In this document: positions 34,539 to 42,302 of the stretch, in pieces | How the letters are laid out: each line of letters begins with the position of its first letter | How positions within the stretch are numbered: position 1 is the first letter of the stretch | Origin: Verrucomicrobiota bacterium | GTDB lineage: Bacteria; Verrucomicrobiota; Verrucomicrobiia; Limisphaerales; JACRJZ01 | NCBI GenBank assembly: GCA_016219875.1 | Contig: JACRJZ010000060.1 | Span: forward strand, 44,945-108,944 | Length of the DNA stretch: 64,000 nucleotides | Direction: 5' to 3' | Notes under the pieces: generated by a model | What the model was told of the DNA's origin: nothing | Database searches by the model: none | Seen by the model: the letters and a program-made list of their open reading frames with translations, nothing else | Translations under genes and position numbers: made by a program

Positions 34539-36990
34539 GGACATTCTCCGGGTGAAGGGGCGAACCATTCTTCTTGCACAAGCGGAACTTGAGCATGCGT
34601 GCAAAGAGGAAAGTGCGATTCTCCTGGCGTTTCAAATCGTAAGCTTTGACGAGAATCTGCCCGTCCGCGCCTTGTTGAGCGGCGAAGGGACGCGTCGCGC
34701 GCCACTCCCCTTTTTCGCCGGGCTTCGCATACAAGAAAACCAATGTGACCTTCTCGCGGATGGCTTGGTGCAATAATTCCCAGTTGCCGTTGCTCTTCAG
34801 TTGGTATTCCTTTGAAGGCGGACTTTGGGCTGTTTCCTCCGCGCGCTCTTCGGGTTCAGGTTCCACGCTGAAAATATCGTTCAAGGCGTTCGCCATGCGG
34901 TCAGTTGCCGGGGGCGTAAGTCCGAGATCCCTGGCCAGGCGTTGCGCTTTCACTGCGGTCTGTTTGCGGGCTTCAGTCTTGGCGGAGATCGCTTTCCGTT
35001 GCGCGGCTATCTCCTGCCCCTCAGCCGCCGTGGCGGGAGAAACCACGTTGGCCCGCGCGGGCGGCATAAAGTCATGCTTCAACTCCGCCAGCCGCCCGCT
35101 ATGGTTTCGGTTCCAATCCGCCACACTGGCGGACGCCGCTGCCAACTGTTCCGGCGTGGCATGGAATCGGGAAATCCGGGGTTCACGCGGGACTATGATT
35201 ACCTGCTTCTTGTCCGTTACAACGACAAGAAAATCCGGCAAATGTGGGTCGAAGTAGGCAATGACTTCATGTTCATGCAACGGCGCCAAACCGGTGCGAA
35301 AGGTGAAACGCTCGCCGCTTAAGGTGAAGGAAATCCCGTTGCGCCCAACGCGAACTTTCATCGCCGGCATAAGCAGATGCCGACACTCAGGCGGCAGCTT
35401 TGTAAGGCCAATTACCCCGCCAGCGGCGTCTCGCGGCTGGTGGAGTCTCCACGCTTCATCTGGTGCCATCGTCACTTCCTTTCTACCTCCCATCACTTCC
35501 GACTCTTGCTCCGTGGCGTTGTAACGGTCCACTTTGGAATTGAGGGCGCGGAAAAATTCTTCAAAGGAAAGGAAACCCGCATCGGCTGGGTGTTTGCGCC
35601 GTGCTTCCACCTCGCGCTTGGCCGCCTGAACGGATTCAATCTTGATGACTTGCTCGTTTGGCCCCACCCATCCGGGCTGGTCGCGCATCGAGGCCTGAAA
35701 AAGATTCCCGATATTCTCGGCGATCTTCGCCCTCGCGTTGCCGGGATTGGCGAATGTCAACTTGATTCCCAGCCGCTCGAAAAGGTTTAGATTCACATCT
35801 CCCCACGGAAGGGGTCCCCCCACAAGCTTGGAAGACTTCCATTTGCCGCGCTCCAAAACTATCTCCTCGCGTGGATGGCCGATCTCGGTGAAGGCCCGGT
35901 TGAACAAGGTGTAAATGTGTCGCCCGGTGTAATCTCTTTCGGGAATGAGGATGAAATCCAGAATCTTCTTGGACCGGCAGTCCACCAGCGGCAGCCATTG
36001 GCCGCGCGTGAGGTCAAACCAGCCTTTATTGTTCGGGACGTAGAAATAGACTTCCAGGGTGAAATCGTCCGACGTGAACACGTCCCCGGCGGCTTCGTCG
36101 TGAAACGTATCAATGTAAGCGCCGTTGAGCTTGGCCTGGCGCGGCCCGCGCCGCCAGGGCGTAAGGGCTTTCAGGTCGGGGCCGATTTCGCGCATCACGC
36201 TTTTGGGCACGTAGGATTTCCGCGCTGGGTTCATCACGTGGCCGGCGCAAAGGCGGTTCGACAGCATGCCGTTTTCCCTGCACTCTCGCCATGCGGGCGC
36301 CCCCGCGCGCTCGCCGCCGTATTTGAACAGGCCGGTCGCAAGCAGCACTCGCCGATCTTCCGGGGCCAGCTCGACGCGCCGCTCGGCGTTCGCTTCCGGG
36401 CGCTTGTCCACCAGCGACGTCGCTGTGCGTCCGTTCGCCCGCCACTGCGCCAGCTTGCGGTTGAAGTCACGGCGGAGATTGTCCAAGCGGCCAGCGAGGA
36501 AAGGCCGTTCTTTCAACCAATGGAGCAACGCACGCTTGGCTTTCTTTTCCTTCCGCCCGGCGACCGTGGCCCCTTCCAATGCGGTGAACGCTTCGTGCCA
36601 CAGCCAAGCCAATTCCGCCGGCGTCCGACAGGTCGAGTCGTTAAACGTGGCCAGGCACGCCCGCAAGCCGTCGAACATGGCCCGGCCAATGGGCAGGTCT
36701 TTGGCCCGTGGTCGGCGCGGCTTTTCAACCAAAGGCGGATCGCTGATGTAGTGAGCCAGGTTGCGCCAGTGTCCGCCCCGTTTTTCCGCCGTCTTCCAAG
36801 CCGCCTTTAGGTTTTCCAGAAATCCAGCCGGCACATCCTTCAAAGCCCACTTCGCGGCGGCGCGTTTGCTGCCATCCGGCGACGGGGCCGCGGGAGTATC
36901 GCACAACTGTTGACGCACTGCCTGTGGACTGACGTCCAGAACCCGTGCGAACTGGCGGGCGGTAAACGCCGGATTTTGGGTTTCGGTCAT
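34525..36990 (-). CDS. MuA-type DDE transposase
   Basis: An 821-residue transposase of the Mu/TniA class. The N-terminal ~60 residues form an HTH (TARQFARVLDVSPQAVRQQL) and further helical DNA-binding regions follow. The rve/RNase H core spans about 290-470: first acidic motif DVFTSDDFTLEVYF, later LPLVDCRSKKILDFILIP, and third NARAKIAENIGNLFQ with the catalytic Glu. The position of the second Asp reads EIVLERGKWKSS, so Glu appears in place of the usual Asp. A Mu-C-terminal-like beta barrel (MPAMKVRVGRNGISFTLSG) and an ATPase-contact tail follow. Its ATG overlaps the preceding HTH gene (ATGA). Confidence 0.87.
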   Translation of the reverse strand: MTETQNPAFTARQFARVLDVSPQAVRQQLCDTPAAPSPDGSKRAAAKWALKDVPAGFLENLKAAWKTAEKRGGHWRNLAHYISDPPLVEKPRRPRAKDLPIGRAMFDGLRACLATFNDSTCRTPAELAWLWHEAFTALEGATVAGRKEKKAKRALLHWLKERPFLAGRLDNLRRDFNRKLAQWRANGRTATSLVDKRPEANAERRVELAPEDRRVLLATGLFKYGGERAGAPAWRECRENGMLSNRLCAGHVMNPARKSYVPKSVMREIGPDLKALTPWRRGPRQAKLNGAYIDTFHDEAAGDVFTSDDFTLEVYFYVPNNKGWFDLTRGQWLPLVDCRSKKILDFILIPERDYTGRHIYTLFNRAFTEIGHPREEIVLERGKWKSSKLVGGPLPWGDVNLNLFERLGIKLTFANPGNARAKIAENIGNLFQASMRDQPGWVGPNEQVIKIESVQAAKREVEARRKHPADAGFLSFEEFFRALNSKVDRYNATEQESEVMGGRKEVTMAPDEAWRLHQPRDAAGGVIGLTKLPPECRHLLMPAMKVRVGRNGISFTLSGERFTFRTGLAPLHEHEVIAYFDPHLPDFLVVVTDKKQVIIVPREPRISRFHATPEQLAAASASVADWNRNHSGRLAELKHDFMPPARANVVSPATAAEGQEIAAQRKAISAKTEARKQTAVKAQRLARDLGLTPPATDRMANALNDIFSVEPEPEERAEETAQSPPSKEYQLKSNGNWELLHQAIREKVTLVFLYAKPGEKGEWRATRPFAAQQGADGQILVKAYDLKRQENRTFLFARMLKFRLCKKNGSPLHPENVHEHE

Positions 36991-37376
36991 CGCTTGTGAG
37001 AATGGCCACCGCCGCGCGCCGCGACGGGGTAGAATCGCTTCAATGTGACTGGAGAGACTTGGAATCCCCCCGCCAGCCCCGACGCGCCCAGCGGCCTTCT
37101 GGCGCGCCGTGGAAATTTCGGCAAAAGACCGGCTTCACCTTCAGTCCGATACGCGGCGCCGTAGCGGCAGAGCGTGGCAGCGCTGACGCCCAGCAAGCGG
37201 GCGCATTGATTTTGAGAAAAAGCCCTGCAAGCCATCAGGCGGGAAACCACGGTCACAACGGCCAGGCGGCGTTGAAAGCGGCTGTGGTAGTGGAAGGCCC
37301 AAAGCAGGTCCGAAAATAGAAGCCTTAGATCGGGCGGGAGGCTTCGGAGTCGCTTGGTGTCGGTGGCTTTTTTCAT
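36987..37376 (-). CDS. Small HTH protein of the Mu-like element
   Basis: A 129-residue protein starting MKKATDTKRLRSLPPDLRLL. Residues ~55-90 form a helix-turn-helix (AFSQNQCARLLGVSAATLCR, then YGAAYRTEGEAG), like the homeodomain-type HTH of transposase N-termini. It precedes the transposase with an ATGA overlap, so the two are probably translated together. It may be a detached DNA-binding domain acting with the transposase, or a regulator. The C-terminal third is basic and Gly-rich. The family was not recognised. Confidence 0.62.
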   Translation of the reverse strand: MKKATDTKRLRSLPPDLRLLFSDLLWAFHYHSRFQRRLAVVTVVSRLMACRAFSQNQCARLLGVSAATLCRYGAAYRTEGEAGLLPKFPRRARRPLGASGLAGGFQVSPVTLKRFYPVAARGGGHSHKR

Positions 37377-37396
37377 CGGCGGCGCCTTCTCAGAAA

Positions 37397-37645
37397 TTAT
37401 CCGAAGGGCGGCGGAGGAGGTTTGGCCTCCCCCGCCGCTTGCTCTCCGCCGAGGGTATCGTGCCACCGAAACCCGGGAGAATTTTCGACGAATGCAGACC
37501 GAACGCTGGGCGGCAGTTGACGGCCCACATTCGTCGCAATGCCGATCACCGGCGCACCGGTGAAGAACGCCGAACTCTCCGCCCAAACAGTGAGCGCGCC
37601 CGTTACCAGCGAGCAGAGTCGGCCGACATTAAAAAAAACGATCAT
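37397..37645 (-). CDS. Hypothetical protein in the Mu-like early operon
   Basis: An 82-residue ORF starting MIVFFNVGRLCSLVTGALTV with a hydrophobic N-terminus and a Pro-rich C-terminus (GEAKPPPPPFG). No family is recognised. Support is positional: it starts four bases after the upstream excisionase-like gene and ends 20 bases before the next gene, all on one strand. No strong ribosome-binding site is visible. It may be spurious. Confidence 0.38.
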   Translation of the reverse strand: MIVFFNVGRLCSLVTGALTVWAESSAFFTGAPVIGIATNVGRQLPPSVRSAFVENSPGFRWHDTLGGEQAAGEAKPPPPPFG

Positions 37646-37649
37646 GCGT

Positions 37650-37982
37650 TTACATGTTGCGCGCCGCCGCCGGGTTGGAGGCGGTCGTGAATGCGTCCCG
37701 GGATACGAGAAAACCGTTTTCCTTGCGCGCGATCACTTCTGCGCGCGAGAGGAGCCACCTTCGCTTGTGACCGGCGGGTTGATTGGCGCTGCGGAAAACG
37801 CCCTCCTCGATCAGCGCGATCACGCGCCGCGTGGAGAGGCCCAGAATTTTCGCCGCCACGCGCACCGGAATTTCATCGGGCGTCACGAGCGGCTTGCCAG
37901 GCTTGACGAGGTAGCTGCCGTCCGCCTGCGGGACGCAGATAGACCCAAACAAGATTCCTGCGGTGGGAGCGGCGGCGGGCAT
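37650..37982 (-). CDS. Excisionase/MerR-like HTH protein
   Basis: A 110-residue protein whose middle part reads EIPVRVAAKILGLSTRRVIA, then LIEEGVFRSANQPAGHKRRW and LLSRAEVI. That is the pattern of excisionase/MerR-type winged HTH domains with a basic wing. It would bind DNA in the early operon, possibly as a regulator or as an accessory factor at the element ends. It lies three bases after the coiled-coil gene. The N-terminal ~35 residues are not conserved with anything recognised. Confidence 0.65.
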   Translation of the reverse strand: MPAAAPTAGILFGSICVPQADGSYLVKPGKPLVTPDEIPVRVAAKILGLSTRRVIALIEEGVFRSANQPAGHKRRWLLSRAEVIARKENGFLVSRDAFTTASNPAAARNM

Positions 37983-37985
37983 AGA

Positions 37986-38450
37986 TCATCCAACCTCGAT
38001 GCCAAGCCGCTTCAAGAGCGGGCCGTGCTCTTTCCGCATCGCGGCCAGGTCTTGCTCGACAAGGCCGACGGTTGCCGCGCGATGGCCAGCAATCAGCGCG
38101 TCCCTGTTGCGGCGCGCAGCATCAATCTGAGCGAGCCGAGCCAGGGGGCCAACCTGCCATTGCGCAAAAGACATACATTGCTTGCGGTATCCGCCTTCGC
38201 GCGCGGCGGACTGCTCCGCTGTGCCGGCGATAAAACGATCAAGATCCGCGAGGAACGCGGCGTGCTTTTCTTGGGCGCCGGCGAGGCGATCTTTGGCCTC
38301 AACAAACCGCGCCACGATTTCGCGGTGAGAATCGGCCTCGGCTTGGGATTTCTGGAGGGCGGCCTCCGCTGACTCGACAAGCTTGCGAAGCGGGGCTGTG
38401 AGGCGGTCGATTACTGACTGGCGTTCCTGCGCTGGAGTGACGGTTTGCAT
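37986..38450 (-). CDS. Coiled-coil protein of the Mu-like element
   Basis: A 154-residue protein starting MQTVTPAQERQSVIDRLTAP. Residues ~20-75 are helical and rich in Ala, Glu and Lys (LRKLVESAEAALQKSQAEAD), predicting a coiled coil. No signal peptide or membrane segment is seen. It might correspond in position to a small phage early protein such as a nuclease inhibitor, but no homology is visible. The spacing of 10 bases upstream and 3 bases downstream to its neighbours supports an operon. Confidence 0.55.
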   Translation of the reverse strand: MQTVTPAQERQSVIDRLTAPLRKLVESAEAALQKSQAEADSHREIVARFVEAKDRLAGAQEKHAAFLADLDRFIAGTAEQSAAREGGYRKQCMSFAQWQVGPLARLAQIDAARRNRDALIAGHRAATVGLVEQDLAAMRKEHGPLLKRLGIEVG

Positions 38451-38460
38451 AAAAGAAGGA

Positions 38461-38676
38461 CTAGCCGAGGTTGGACCGGAGAGTGCGATTCCACAGCGTT
38501 TCCGTAAAGCCGCCCGCTGCCGAACACGCTGAGAACGCTTGCGCCGTGGCCGCGCGCCCGCTCGCAAGACCGTTGAACTGGGCGGCGACTTCCGGCAGCA
38601 CGTCGAAGGTCAACGTCACAGGGGCGACGCCCTTCTTCAGCGGCTCGATGAGCAAGCTGATGGTTTCAGTTTTCAT
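38461..38676 (-). CDS. Hypothetical 71-residue protein of the early operon
   Basis: A small ORF starting MKTETISLLIEPLKKGVAPV. The first part is a beta-rich stretch (VTLTFDVLPEVAAQFNGLA) and the C-terminus is Ala-rich. No family is recognised. It begins inside the end of the upstream Ner-like gene (11-base overlap) and ends 10 bases before the coiled-coil gene, which supports its being real. Confidence 0.48.
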   Translation of the reverse strand: MKTETISLLIEPLKKGVAPVTLTFDVLPEVAAQFNGLASGRAATAQAFSACSAAGGFTETLWNRTLRSNLG

Positions 38677-38848
38677 GCGAAGGGTTCTGATCGGCGCGGT
38701 AACGCGCCAGCAGAGGAGCGCTCTGCCGGTGGCCGTGAAGCACAAAACTCAGATGTCCGCGCGACACACCGAGTCGCTTCGCCGCTGCGCACAGTCCCGC
38801 TATTTTCGGCGCGCGTGGCTGCTTCTGCTGACCTGACTTCTCTGTCAT
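38666..38848 (-). CDS. Small HTH regulator, first gene of the early operon
   Basis: A 60-residue protein with a single HTH (IAGLCAAAKRLGVSRGHLSF, then VLHGHRQSAPLL). It is the first gene of the leftward operon and faces the XRE repressor across the operator region. That is the position of Ner in phage Mu, a small negative regulator of early transcription. Equivalence is inferred from position and size; the sequence is more LacI/XRE-like than Ner-like. It starts MTEKSGQQ. Confidence 0.58.
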   Translation of the reverse strand: MTEKSGQQKQPRAPKIAGLCAAAKRLGVSRGHLSFVLHGHRQSAPLLARYRADQNPSHEN

Positions 38849-38987
38849 GCTGGTTGTGACCGTAACCGGTCTGTTCCCTTGCTGAACAGCGAGGATGGCC
38901 GGGACGGCGGGGATGGCGGGGAAATGTTCACTGGCCGACCGGGGGCGGCAAGGCGGCGAGGAAGTTGAGTGAAAGCAGCGCGCTTCA

Positions 38988-39007
38988 TTCGTGTATCAAT
39001 ACACGAA
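38988..39007. promoter_or_regulatory. Operator-like palindrome 1
   Basis: TTCGTGTAT and ATACACGAA form a perfect 9-bp inverted repeat with a 2-base spacer. It lies in the 240-bp region between the leftward early operon and the rightward XRE repressor, where a repressor operator is expected. Confidence 0.7.
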
Positions 39008-39016
39008 ATTCTGCCG

Positions 39017-39037
39017 CGAGCAAGAAAAACTTGCTCG
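39017..39037. promoter_or_regulatory. Operator-like palindrome 2
   Basis: CGAGCAAG and CTTGCTCG form a perfect 8-bp inverted repeat around AAAAA. It differs in sequence from the first palindrome and lies about 50 bases upstream of the XRE repressor start. The two regulators (XRE and the small HTH protein) could each recognise one, or this could be an mRNA hairpin. Confidence 0.6.
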
Positions 39038-39088
39038 AATTTTTCTCACATTTTGATACCGTGCTCTCACCTTGATTTTGCGCGATAA

Positions 39089-39772
39089 GTGAGCGTCCCG
39101 GTAACAACTCCGCCCTCCGCGTGTGAAGAAGTGCGGCGGCTGGCCGAGGCCCGCCGGATCGCCGGCTTGACTCAAGATCAGCTCGCGGCCAAGACCGGCA
39201 ACACCCGAAATCAGTTGGCGAACATCGAATCAGGCCGCACTGTGCTGCGCTTCTTGGACGGCCTTCGTCTCTGTCGAGTCCTCAATGCCAGCGTCTCCTG
39301 GCTTCACACGGGGCAGGGGGCGCGCCATCCATTCGCCGACGTTCAGCCCGGCCATCTCGCCTTGATTCTTGCCGAGGAAACGCCTGATGCCCCGTTCGCT
39401 GTCATCATGAGGAAGTGGGGCGACACCCTGTTTCTGCACACGGCGGAAAGGCGGATGGGCGAAAAAGAGGGCTTGACACAATACCCTCAAGAGGGTAAAA
39501 ACGTCGCCGTGCAACCAATCCTGCCCAGATTGCTTGAACGCCTCCGCCAGGCGACGGCAGCGCGTGGTTCCAAGACCAAACTCGCCGCTTGGCTCGGTGT
39601 GTCACCGCAAAAGGTCACGGATTGGTTGTCTGGACGTGTCGAACCGTCCGGCGAAACCACGCTCCGGTTGCTACACTGGGTCGAACAGCAGGAGCGCCAG
39701 CAACAACAAAGCCCCGGCAGCGCTGCCGCGCGGCCAGGGCCAAAGACCCAGAGCAAGAGGATCGAAAAATGA
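39089..39772 (+). CDS. XRE-family repressor with a second HTH
   Basis: A 227-residue regulator starting at GTG. The N-terminal XRE domain (~13-65) reads RRLAEARRIAGLTQDQLAAK, then TGNTRNQLANIESGR. A second HTH lies at ~150-190 (KTKLAAWLGVSPQKVTDWLS). The C-terminus is Gln-rich and basic. It is divergent to the early transposition operon, as repressor c is in phage Mu, and likely controls it through the palindromes at 38988-39037. It overlaps the next gene by ATGA. No peptidase S24 domain is seen, so LexA-like autocleavage is not expected. Confidence 0.82.
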   Translation: MSVPVTTPPSACEEVRRLAEARRIAGLTQDQLAAKTGNTRNQLANIESGRTVLRFLDGLRLCRVLNASVSWLHTGQGARHPFADVQPGHLALILAEETPDAPFAVIMRKWGDTLFLHTAERRMGEKEGLTQYPQEGKNVAVQPILPRLLERLRQATAARGSKTKLAAWLGVSPQKVTDWLSGRVEPSGETTLRLLHWVEQQERQQQQSPGSAAARPGPKTQSKRIEK

Positions 39773-40110
39773 AATCCCAAACTCAGAGCCGCCGAAATGG
39801 TGGCACAGTCAAGACCGGGAGGCAAGCCGCGAGTCGTCTTTGCCCTCCGCCGTCGGCCGGAGTGAGCGTCATACTTACAGAAGATGAAGACTGGCCCGAC
39901 CCCGAGAATAGAGACGTGTGGGCGTGGCGCTCCGACAACTGGACCGCTGGCGATTACGAGTTCTTCGTCAGCAATGACGACCGCTTCTTCTTTCGGGAGA
40001 TCAACAGCAATGGGATGATTCGCATCGCCTCCCGCGAGGAAGCCAAAAAGTGGTTCCTGGAAAACATGGTCCCGGCAGCGTTCAGGGCTGATTTTGCGAA
40101 GGGGAACTGA
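39769..40110 (+). CDS. Hypothetical protein co-transcribed with the repressor
   Basis: A 113-residue protein. The N-terminal ~30 residues are basic and low complexity; the rest is acidic and compact (EDEDWPDPENRDVWAWRSDN, then WTAGDYEFFVSNDDRFFFRE and SREEAKKWFLENM). No family is recognised. The ATGA overlap with the XRE gene indicates translational coupling. It may modulate the repressor (anti-repressor or partner), but that is only inference from position. Confidence 0.6.
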   Translation: MKSQTQSRRNGGTVKTGRQAASRLCPPPSAGVSVILTEDEDWPDPENRDVWAWRSDNWTAGDYEFFVSNDDRFFFREINSNGMIRIASREEAKKWFLENMVPAAFRADFAKGN

Positions 40111-40310
40111 ACCAGATTCCTTTTTTCACAAACGCCGGCTGGCCGAAAGGCTGTCCGGCGTTTTCGTTTCTGGAAACGCGCCCGCGGCGCCATCGCGACG
40201 GTTGCGCGGCGCATCCGCCAGGCCTCCGCAGTCCCGTTCCAACGCCCCCGCCGTTCCCCGGCTCCGCCTCCGCGAAGCTTGAAAACGCCTTCCTCCTTCC
40301 ACCCCCCAGA

Positions 40311-40539
40311 GCAGCAACCGACTTGTCCAGTTTTGAAATCGTCTCGTTTCCAATGTCGCCGCGTTCTCAAGCACTTCCGATTGTTTTCAGGAGGAAGGCT
40401 TCCCCCTGAAACTGGACAAGTCGCCTCCGAAAAACGGGACAAGTGGAAGCAGGAAGTTTGCTGACTGAAACCCGTCGTAAGTCCCTGTATCTCTCGGTCT
40501 TTCTCGCTGTTTCCAGGTAATTCAGCTTCTGGACAAATG
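40311..40539. repeat. Cluster of TTGTCCAGTTT motifs at the right edge of the element
   Basis: GCAGCAACCGACTTGTCCAG (40311 onwards) repeats 33120-33143 as a direct 24-base copy with two mismatches. CGACTTGTCCAGTTT (40319-40333) and AAACTGGACAAGTCG (40409-40423) form a perfect 15-bp inverted pair about 75 bases apart. GAAAAACGGGACAAGTGG (about 40429) and CTTCTGGACAAATGG (about 40526) are looser copies. These are candidate transposase-binding sites or a small MITE-like element. The 820-bp gap 40110-40930 otherwise shows only a partial family A repeat (40556-40580) and a terminator. Confidence 0.6.
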
Positions 40540-40742
40540 GGATGCTGCTGATCACTGCTACGGAGTTTTGAAATCGCCTCCCCAGTGTCCCCAGAACTGG
40601 GGACTGGTGGGGATCACGGCTTCGGCTATCGTCTCCCCGTCGATGGCGATGCAAATCGCGGTTCTGTGTGCAAGGCGTAAGTCCGCGGCGCCGCATCGAA
40701 GCGATACCGAAAACAGATTTTGAAATTGTTCTCATGTTGTGG

Positions 40743-40776
40743 AAGGGCCGGACGAAAGTCCGGCCCTTCTGCTTTT
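40743..40776. terminator. Strong stem-loop with T-rich tail
   Basis: AAGGGCCGGAC and GTCCGGCCCTT form a perfect 11-bp stem around GAAA and are followed by CTGCTTTT on the plus strand. It fits a rho-independent terminator for rightward transcription from the mobile element. It also lies downstream of the leftward ThuA-like gene. Confidence 0.7.
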
Positions 40777-40930
40777 CTGAGGAAGGATGGGGAACCCACG
40801 CGGCCCGCGTGGGGGGTTCGTTGGTCCGCCGAAATCTCCCCGCAGGTCTTGCCCCGCCTCGCGGGCAATAGGGAGTTTGGATTCCGATCTTCGTCTGTGC
40901 CACCGAAGCTGGTCCAAGTTCCCGCCGAAC

Positions 40931-41749
40931 TCACTTCTTCGGCAGACCGTTCTCGTCGAGCTTGTCGCAAGCCCAGAGGATGCCACGGGTCACAAGATCG
41001 AGGAACACCGGTTCGTTCATGGTCTTGTTGTTGTGGGCCAGCGTGGTCCCAAAAACCCGGCCCTTGCCGTAGGTGTTCAACCAGATCAGCGTGTGCTCCT
41101 TGGCCGTGGGCGCCCAGTTGCCGGACTCGTCCTTCTTCTTGTCCGCCGCGGTGGCCAGAGGAATCGTCGTGGGCCAGGTTTTCTCGATGGCGTAGAGTTC
41201 TTCGTTGCCGGTCTTCCAGTCGGAGGGGAACCCTTTCATGACCGGATGAGTGGCGTTGACCACCTTGACATCCAGCGGGTGCTGCGGGCCGTGACGTTTG
41301 GAGGTGACGCCCAGGAATTCGCGGAAGGCGTCCGCCTGAAAATCCCGAAACGTGTGCATGGTGCAATGCACCACCACCGCCGCCACCCCGGCGCGATGCG
41401 GGGCCAGCACCTTCTCGATGAATTGCGGGTCCACGTCGCTGGCGAAGCACTCGTTGTGGACCACGATGTCGTAGCCCTTGGCCCAGTCCGGATTCTGGTA
41501 AAGGCTCTTCTCGATGTCCTTCCGTTTGACGCCGTTGCCGCCCTCGTTGACCACCGTCCACTCGATCGGGGTGCGGGCGCGGACGCCTTGCGGGAAGATG
41601 TCCTGCTGGCTGGTGTAATCGTGGCAGCAGCCGCCGGTGACGTAGAGGCCGCGCAACGGTTTGGAGGAGTCAGCGGCCAAGGCGGTGGCGGTGACGCCGG
41701 CCAGGAGAGCGAGGCAGAATTGGATTCGAATGCGCATGGTTCGTTTCAT
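40931..41749 (-). CDS. ThuA-like domain protein, exported
   Basis: A 272-residue protein with a signal peptide (MKRTMRIRIQFCLALLAGVT, cleavage near ALAAD) and a ThuA/trehalose-utilisation-like domain (glutamine amidotransferase-like fold). Visible pieces are LRGLYVTGGCCHDYTSQQDI, YDIVVHNECFASDVDPQFIE, AVVVHCTMHTFRD, THPVMKGFPSDW and GRVFGTTLAHNNKTMNEPVF. Families of this type are abundant in Verrucomicrobiota and Planctomycetota near sugar-degradation genes; the biochemical role is not settled. It is separated by ~140 bases from the divergent Dabb gene. A second ATG four codons in is possible. Confidence 0.88.
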   Translation of the reverse strand: MKRTMRIRIQFCLALLAGVTATALAADSSKPLRGLYVTGGCCHDYTSQQDIFPQGVRARTPIEWTVVNEGGNGVKRKDIEKSLYQNPDWAKGYDIVVHNECFASDVDPQFIEKVLAPHRAGVAAVVVHCTMHTFRDFQADAFREFLGVTSKRHGPQHPLDVKVVNATHPVMKGFPSDWKTGNEELYAIEKTWPTTIPLATAADKKKDESGNWAPTAKEHTLIWLNTYGKGRVFGTTLAHNNKTMNEPVFLDLVTRGILWACDKLDENGLPKK

Positions 41750-41889
41750 GTTGGTGTTTGAAGCGTGGCAGGAACCGGGTATTCAAAGCAACGTGCGGCC
41801 TGCCATCGGGAATTATCCAGTCAGGGATTCTCCTTGCCCGCCCTTGCCCGGCGACGACAATCCACCCGAAACTGAACCGAGACTCAATC

Positions 41890-42189
41890 ATGTTTTCACA
41901 CGTTGTCATTTTCTGGGCCGACCCGCAGAAACCGAAGGCCGCCGACGCACTGGTGGCGGGCGCGGAGAAATACCTCAAGCCGATTCCAGGCGTGCTCAGC
42001 TTCCACGTTGGCCGAATGGCGGGCAGTCATCGTCCGGTGGTGGACCAGTCCTACCATGTCGCGCTGAACATCCAGTTTCCCGACAAGAAGTCCCAGGACG
42101 ATTACCAGACGCATCCGCTCCACCTCGAGTTCGTCGAGAAGGTTTTCAAGCCGAACTGCGTCAAGGTGGTTGTGTACGACTTCGAGTGA
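41890..42189 (+). CDS. Dabb-family stress-responsive A/B barrel protein
   Basis: A 99-residue single-domain protein of the Dabb (dimeric alpha-beta barrel) family. It has MFSHVVIFWADPQKPKAADA, a central SFHVGRMAGSHRPVVDQSYH region and DDYQTHPLHLEFVEKVFKPN. That last HPxHxxF segment is typical. The proteins are small dimers of unclear function, related to ABM monooxygenases. The start MFSHVV matches the first strand; the longer frame lies in the promoter region. It is divergent from the ThuA-like gene. Confidence 0.88.
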   Translation: MFSHVVIFWADPQKPKAADALVAGAEKYLKPIPGVLSFHVGRMAGSHRPVVDQSYHVALNIQFPDKKSQDDYQTHPLHLEFVEKVFKPNCVKVVVYDFE

Positions 42190-42203
42190 GCATCTGAAAG
42201 CCC

Positions 42204-42274
42204 GTAGCCGCCGACGTGAGGAGGCTCCATTCAAAGGTCGGAAGGAATTTGAGCCTCCTCACGTCGGCGGCTAC
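42204..42274. repeat. Palindromic repeat, family A (copy 4)
   Basis: Arms GTAGCCGCCGACGTGAGGAG... (42204-42227) and their complement (42251-42274) are separated by about 23 bases. It lies between the converging Dabb and DUF167 genes. Confidence 0.87.
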
Positions 42275-42302
42275 GGGATGGCTCGGATTTCAAAACCCGC
42301 TT

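Larger units (their letters stand above)
33133..40418. mobile_element. Mu-like transposable element, early region only
   Basis: A block of compact, mostly leftward genes contains a MuA-type transposase and a MuB/TniB-type ATPase, preceded by small regulatory ORFs and a divergent XRE repressor. This is the arrangement of the early region of a transposable phage. No capsid, tail or lysis genes, and no cargo, are recognised. The limits are provisional: TGTCCAGTTTT at 33133 and its complement AAACTGGACA ending at 40418 are taken as ends because they lie just outside the outermost genes. No target-site duplication was found at these positions. The true ends could differ by 100 bases or more. Confidence 0.65.

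Noticed and set aside
36987..40110. Integrase-type integrative element with att direct repeats
   Set aside because: No tyrosine or serine recombinase is found; the transposase and ATPase are of Mu type. The direct repeat at the edges is kept only as a transposon-end candidate.
40626..41561. 311-residue minus-strand frame overlapping the ThuA-like gene
   Set aside because: Different frame of the same strand as ThuA, low-complexity product; ThuA has a signal peptide and domain.
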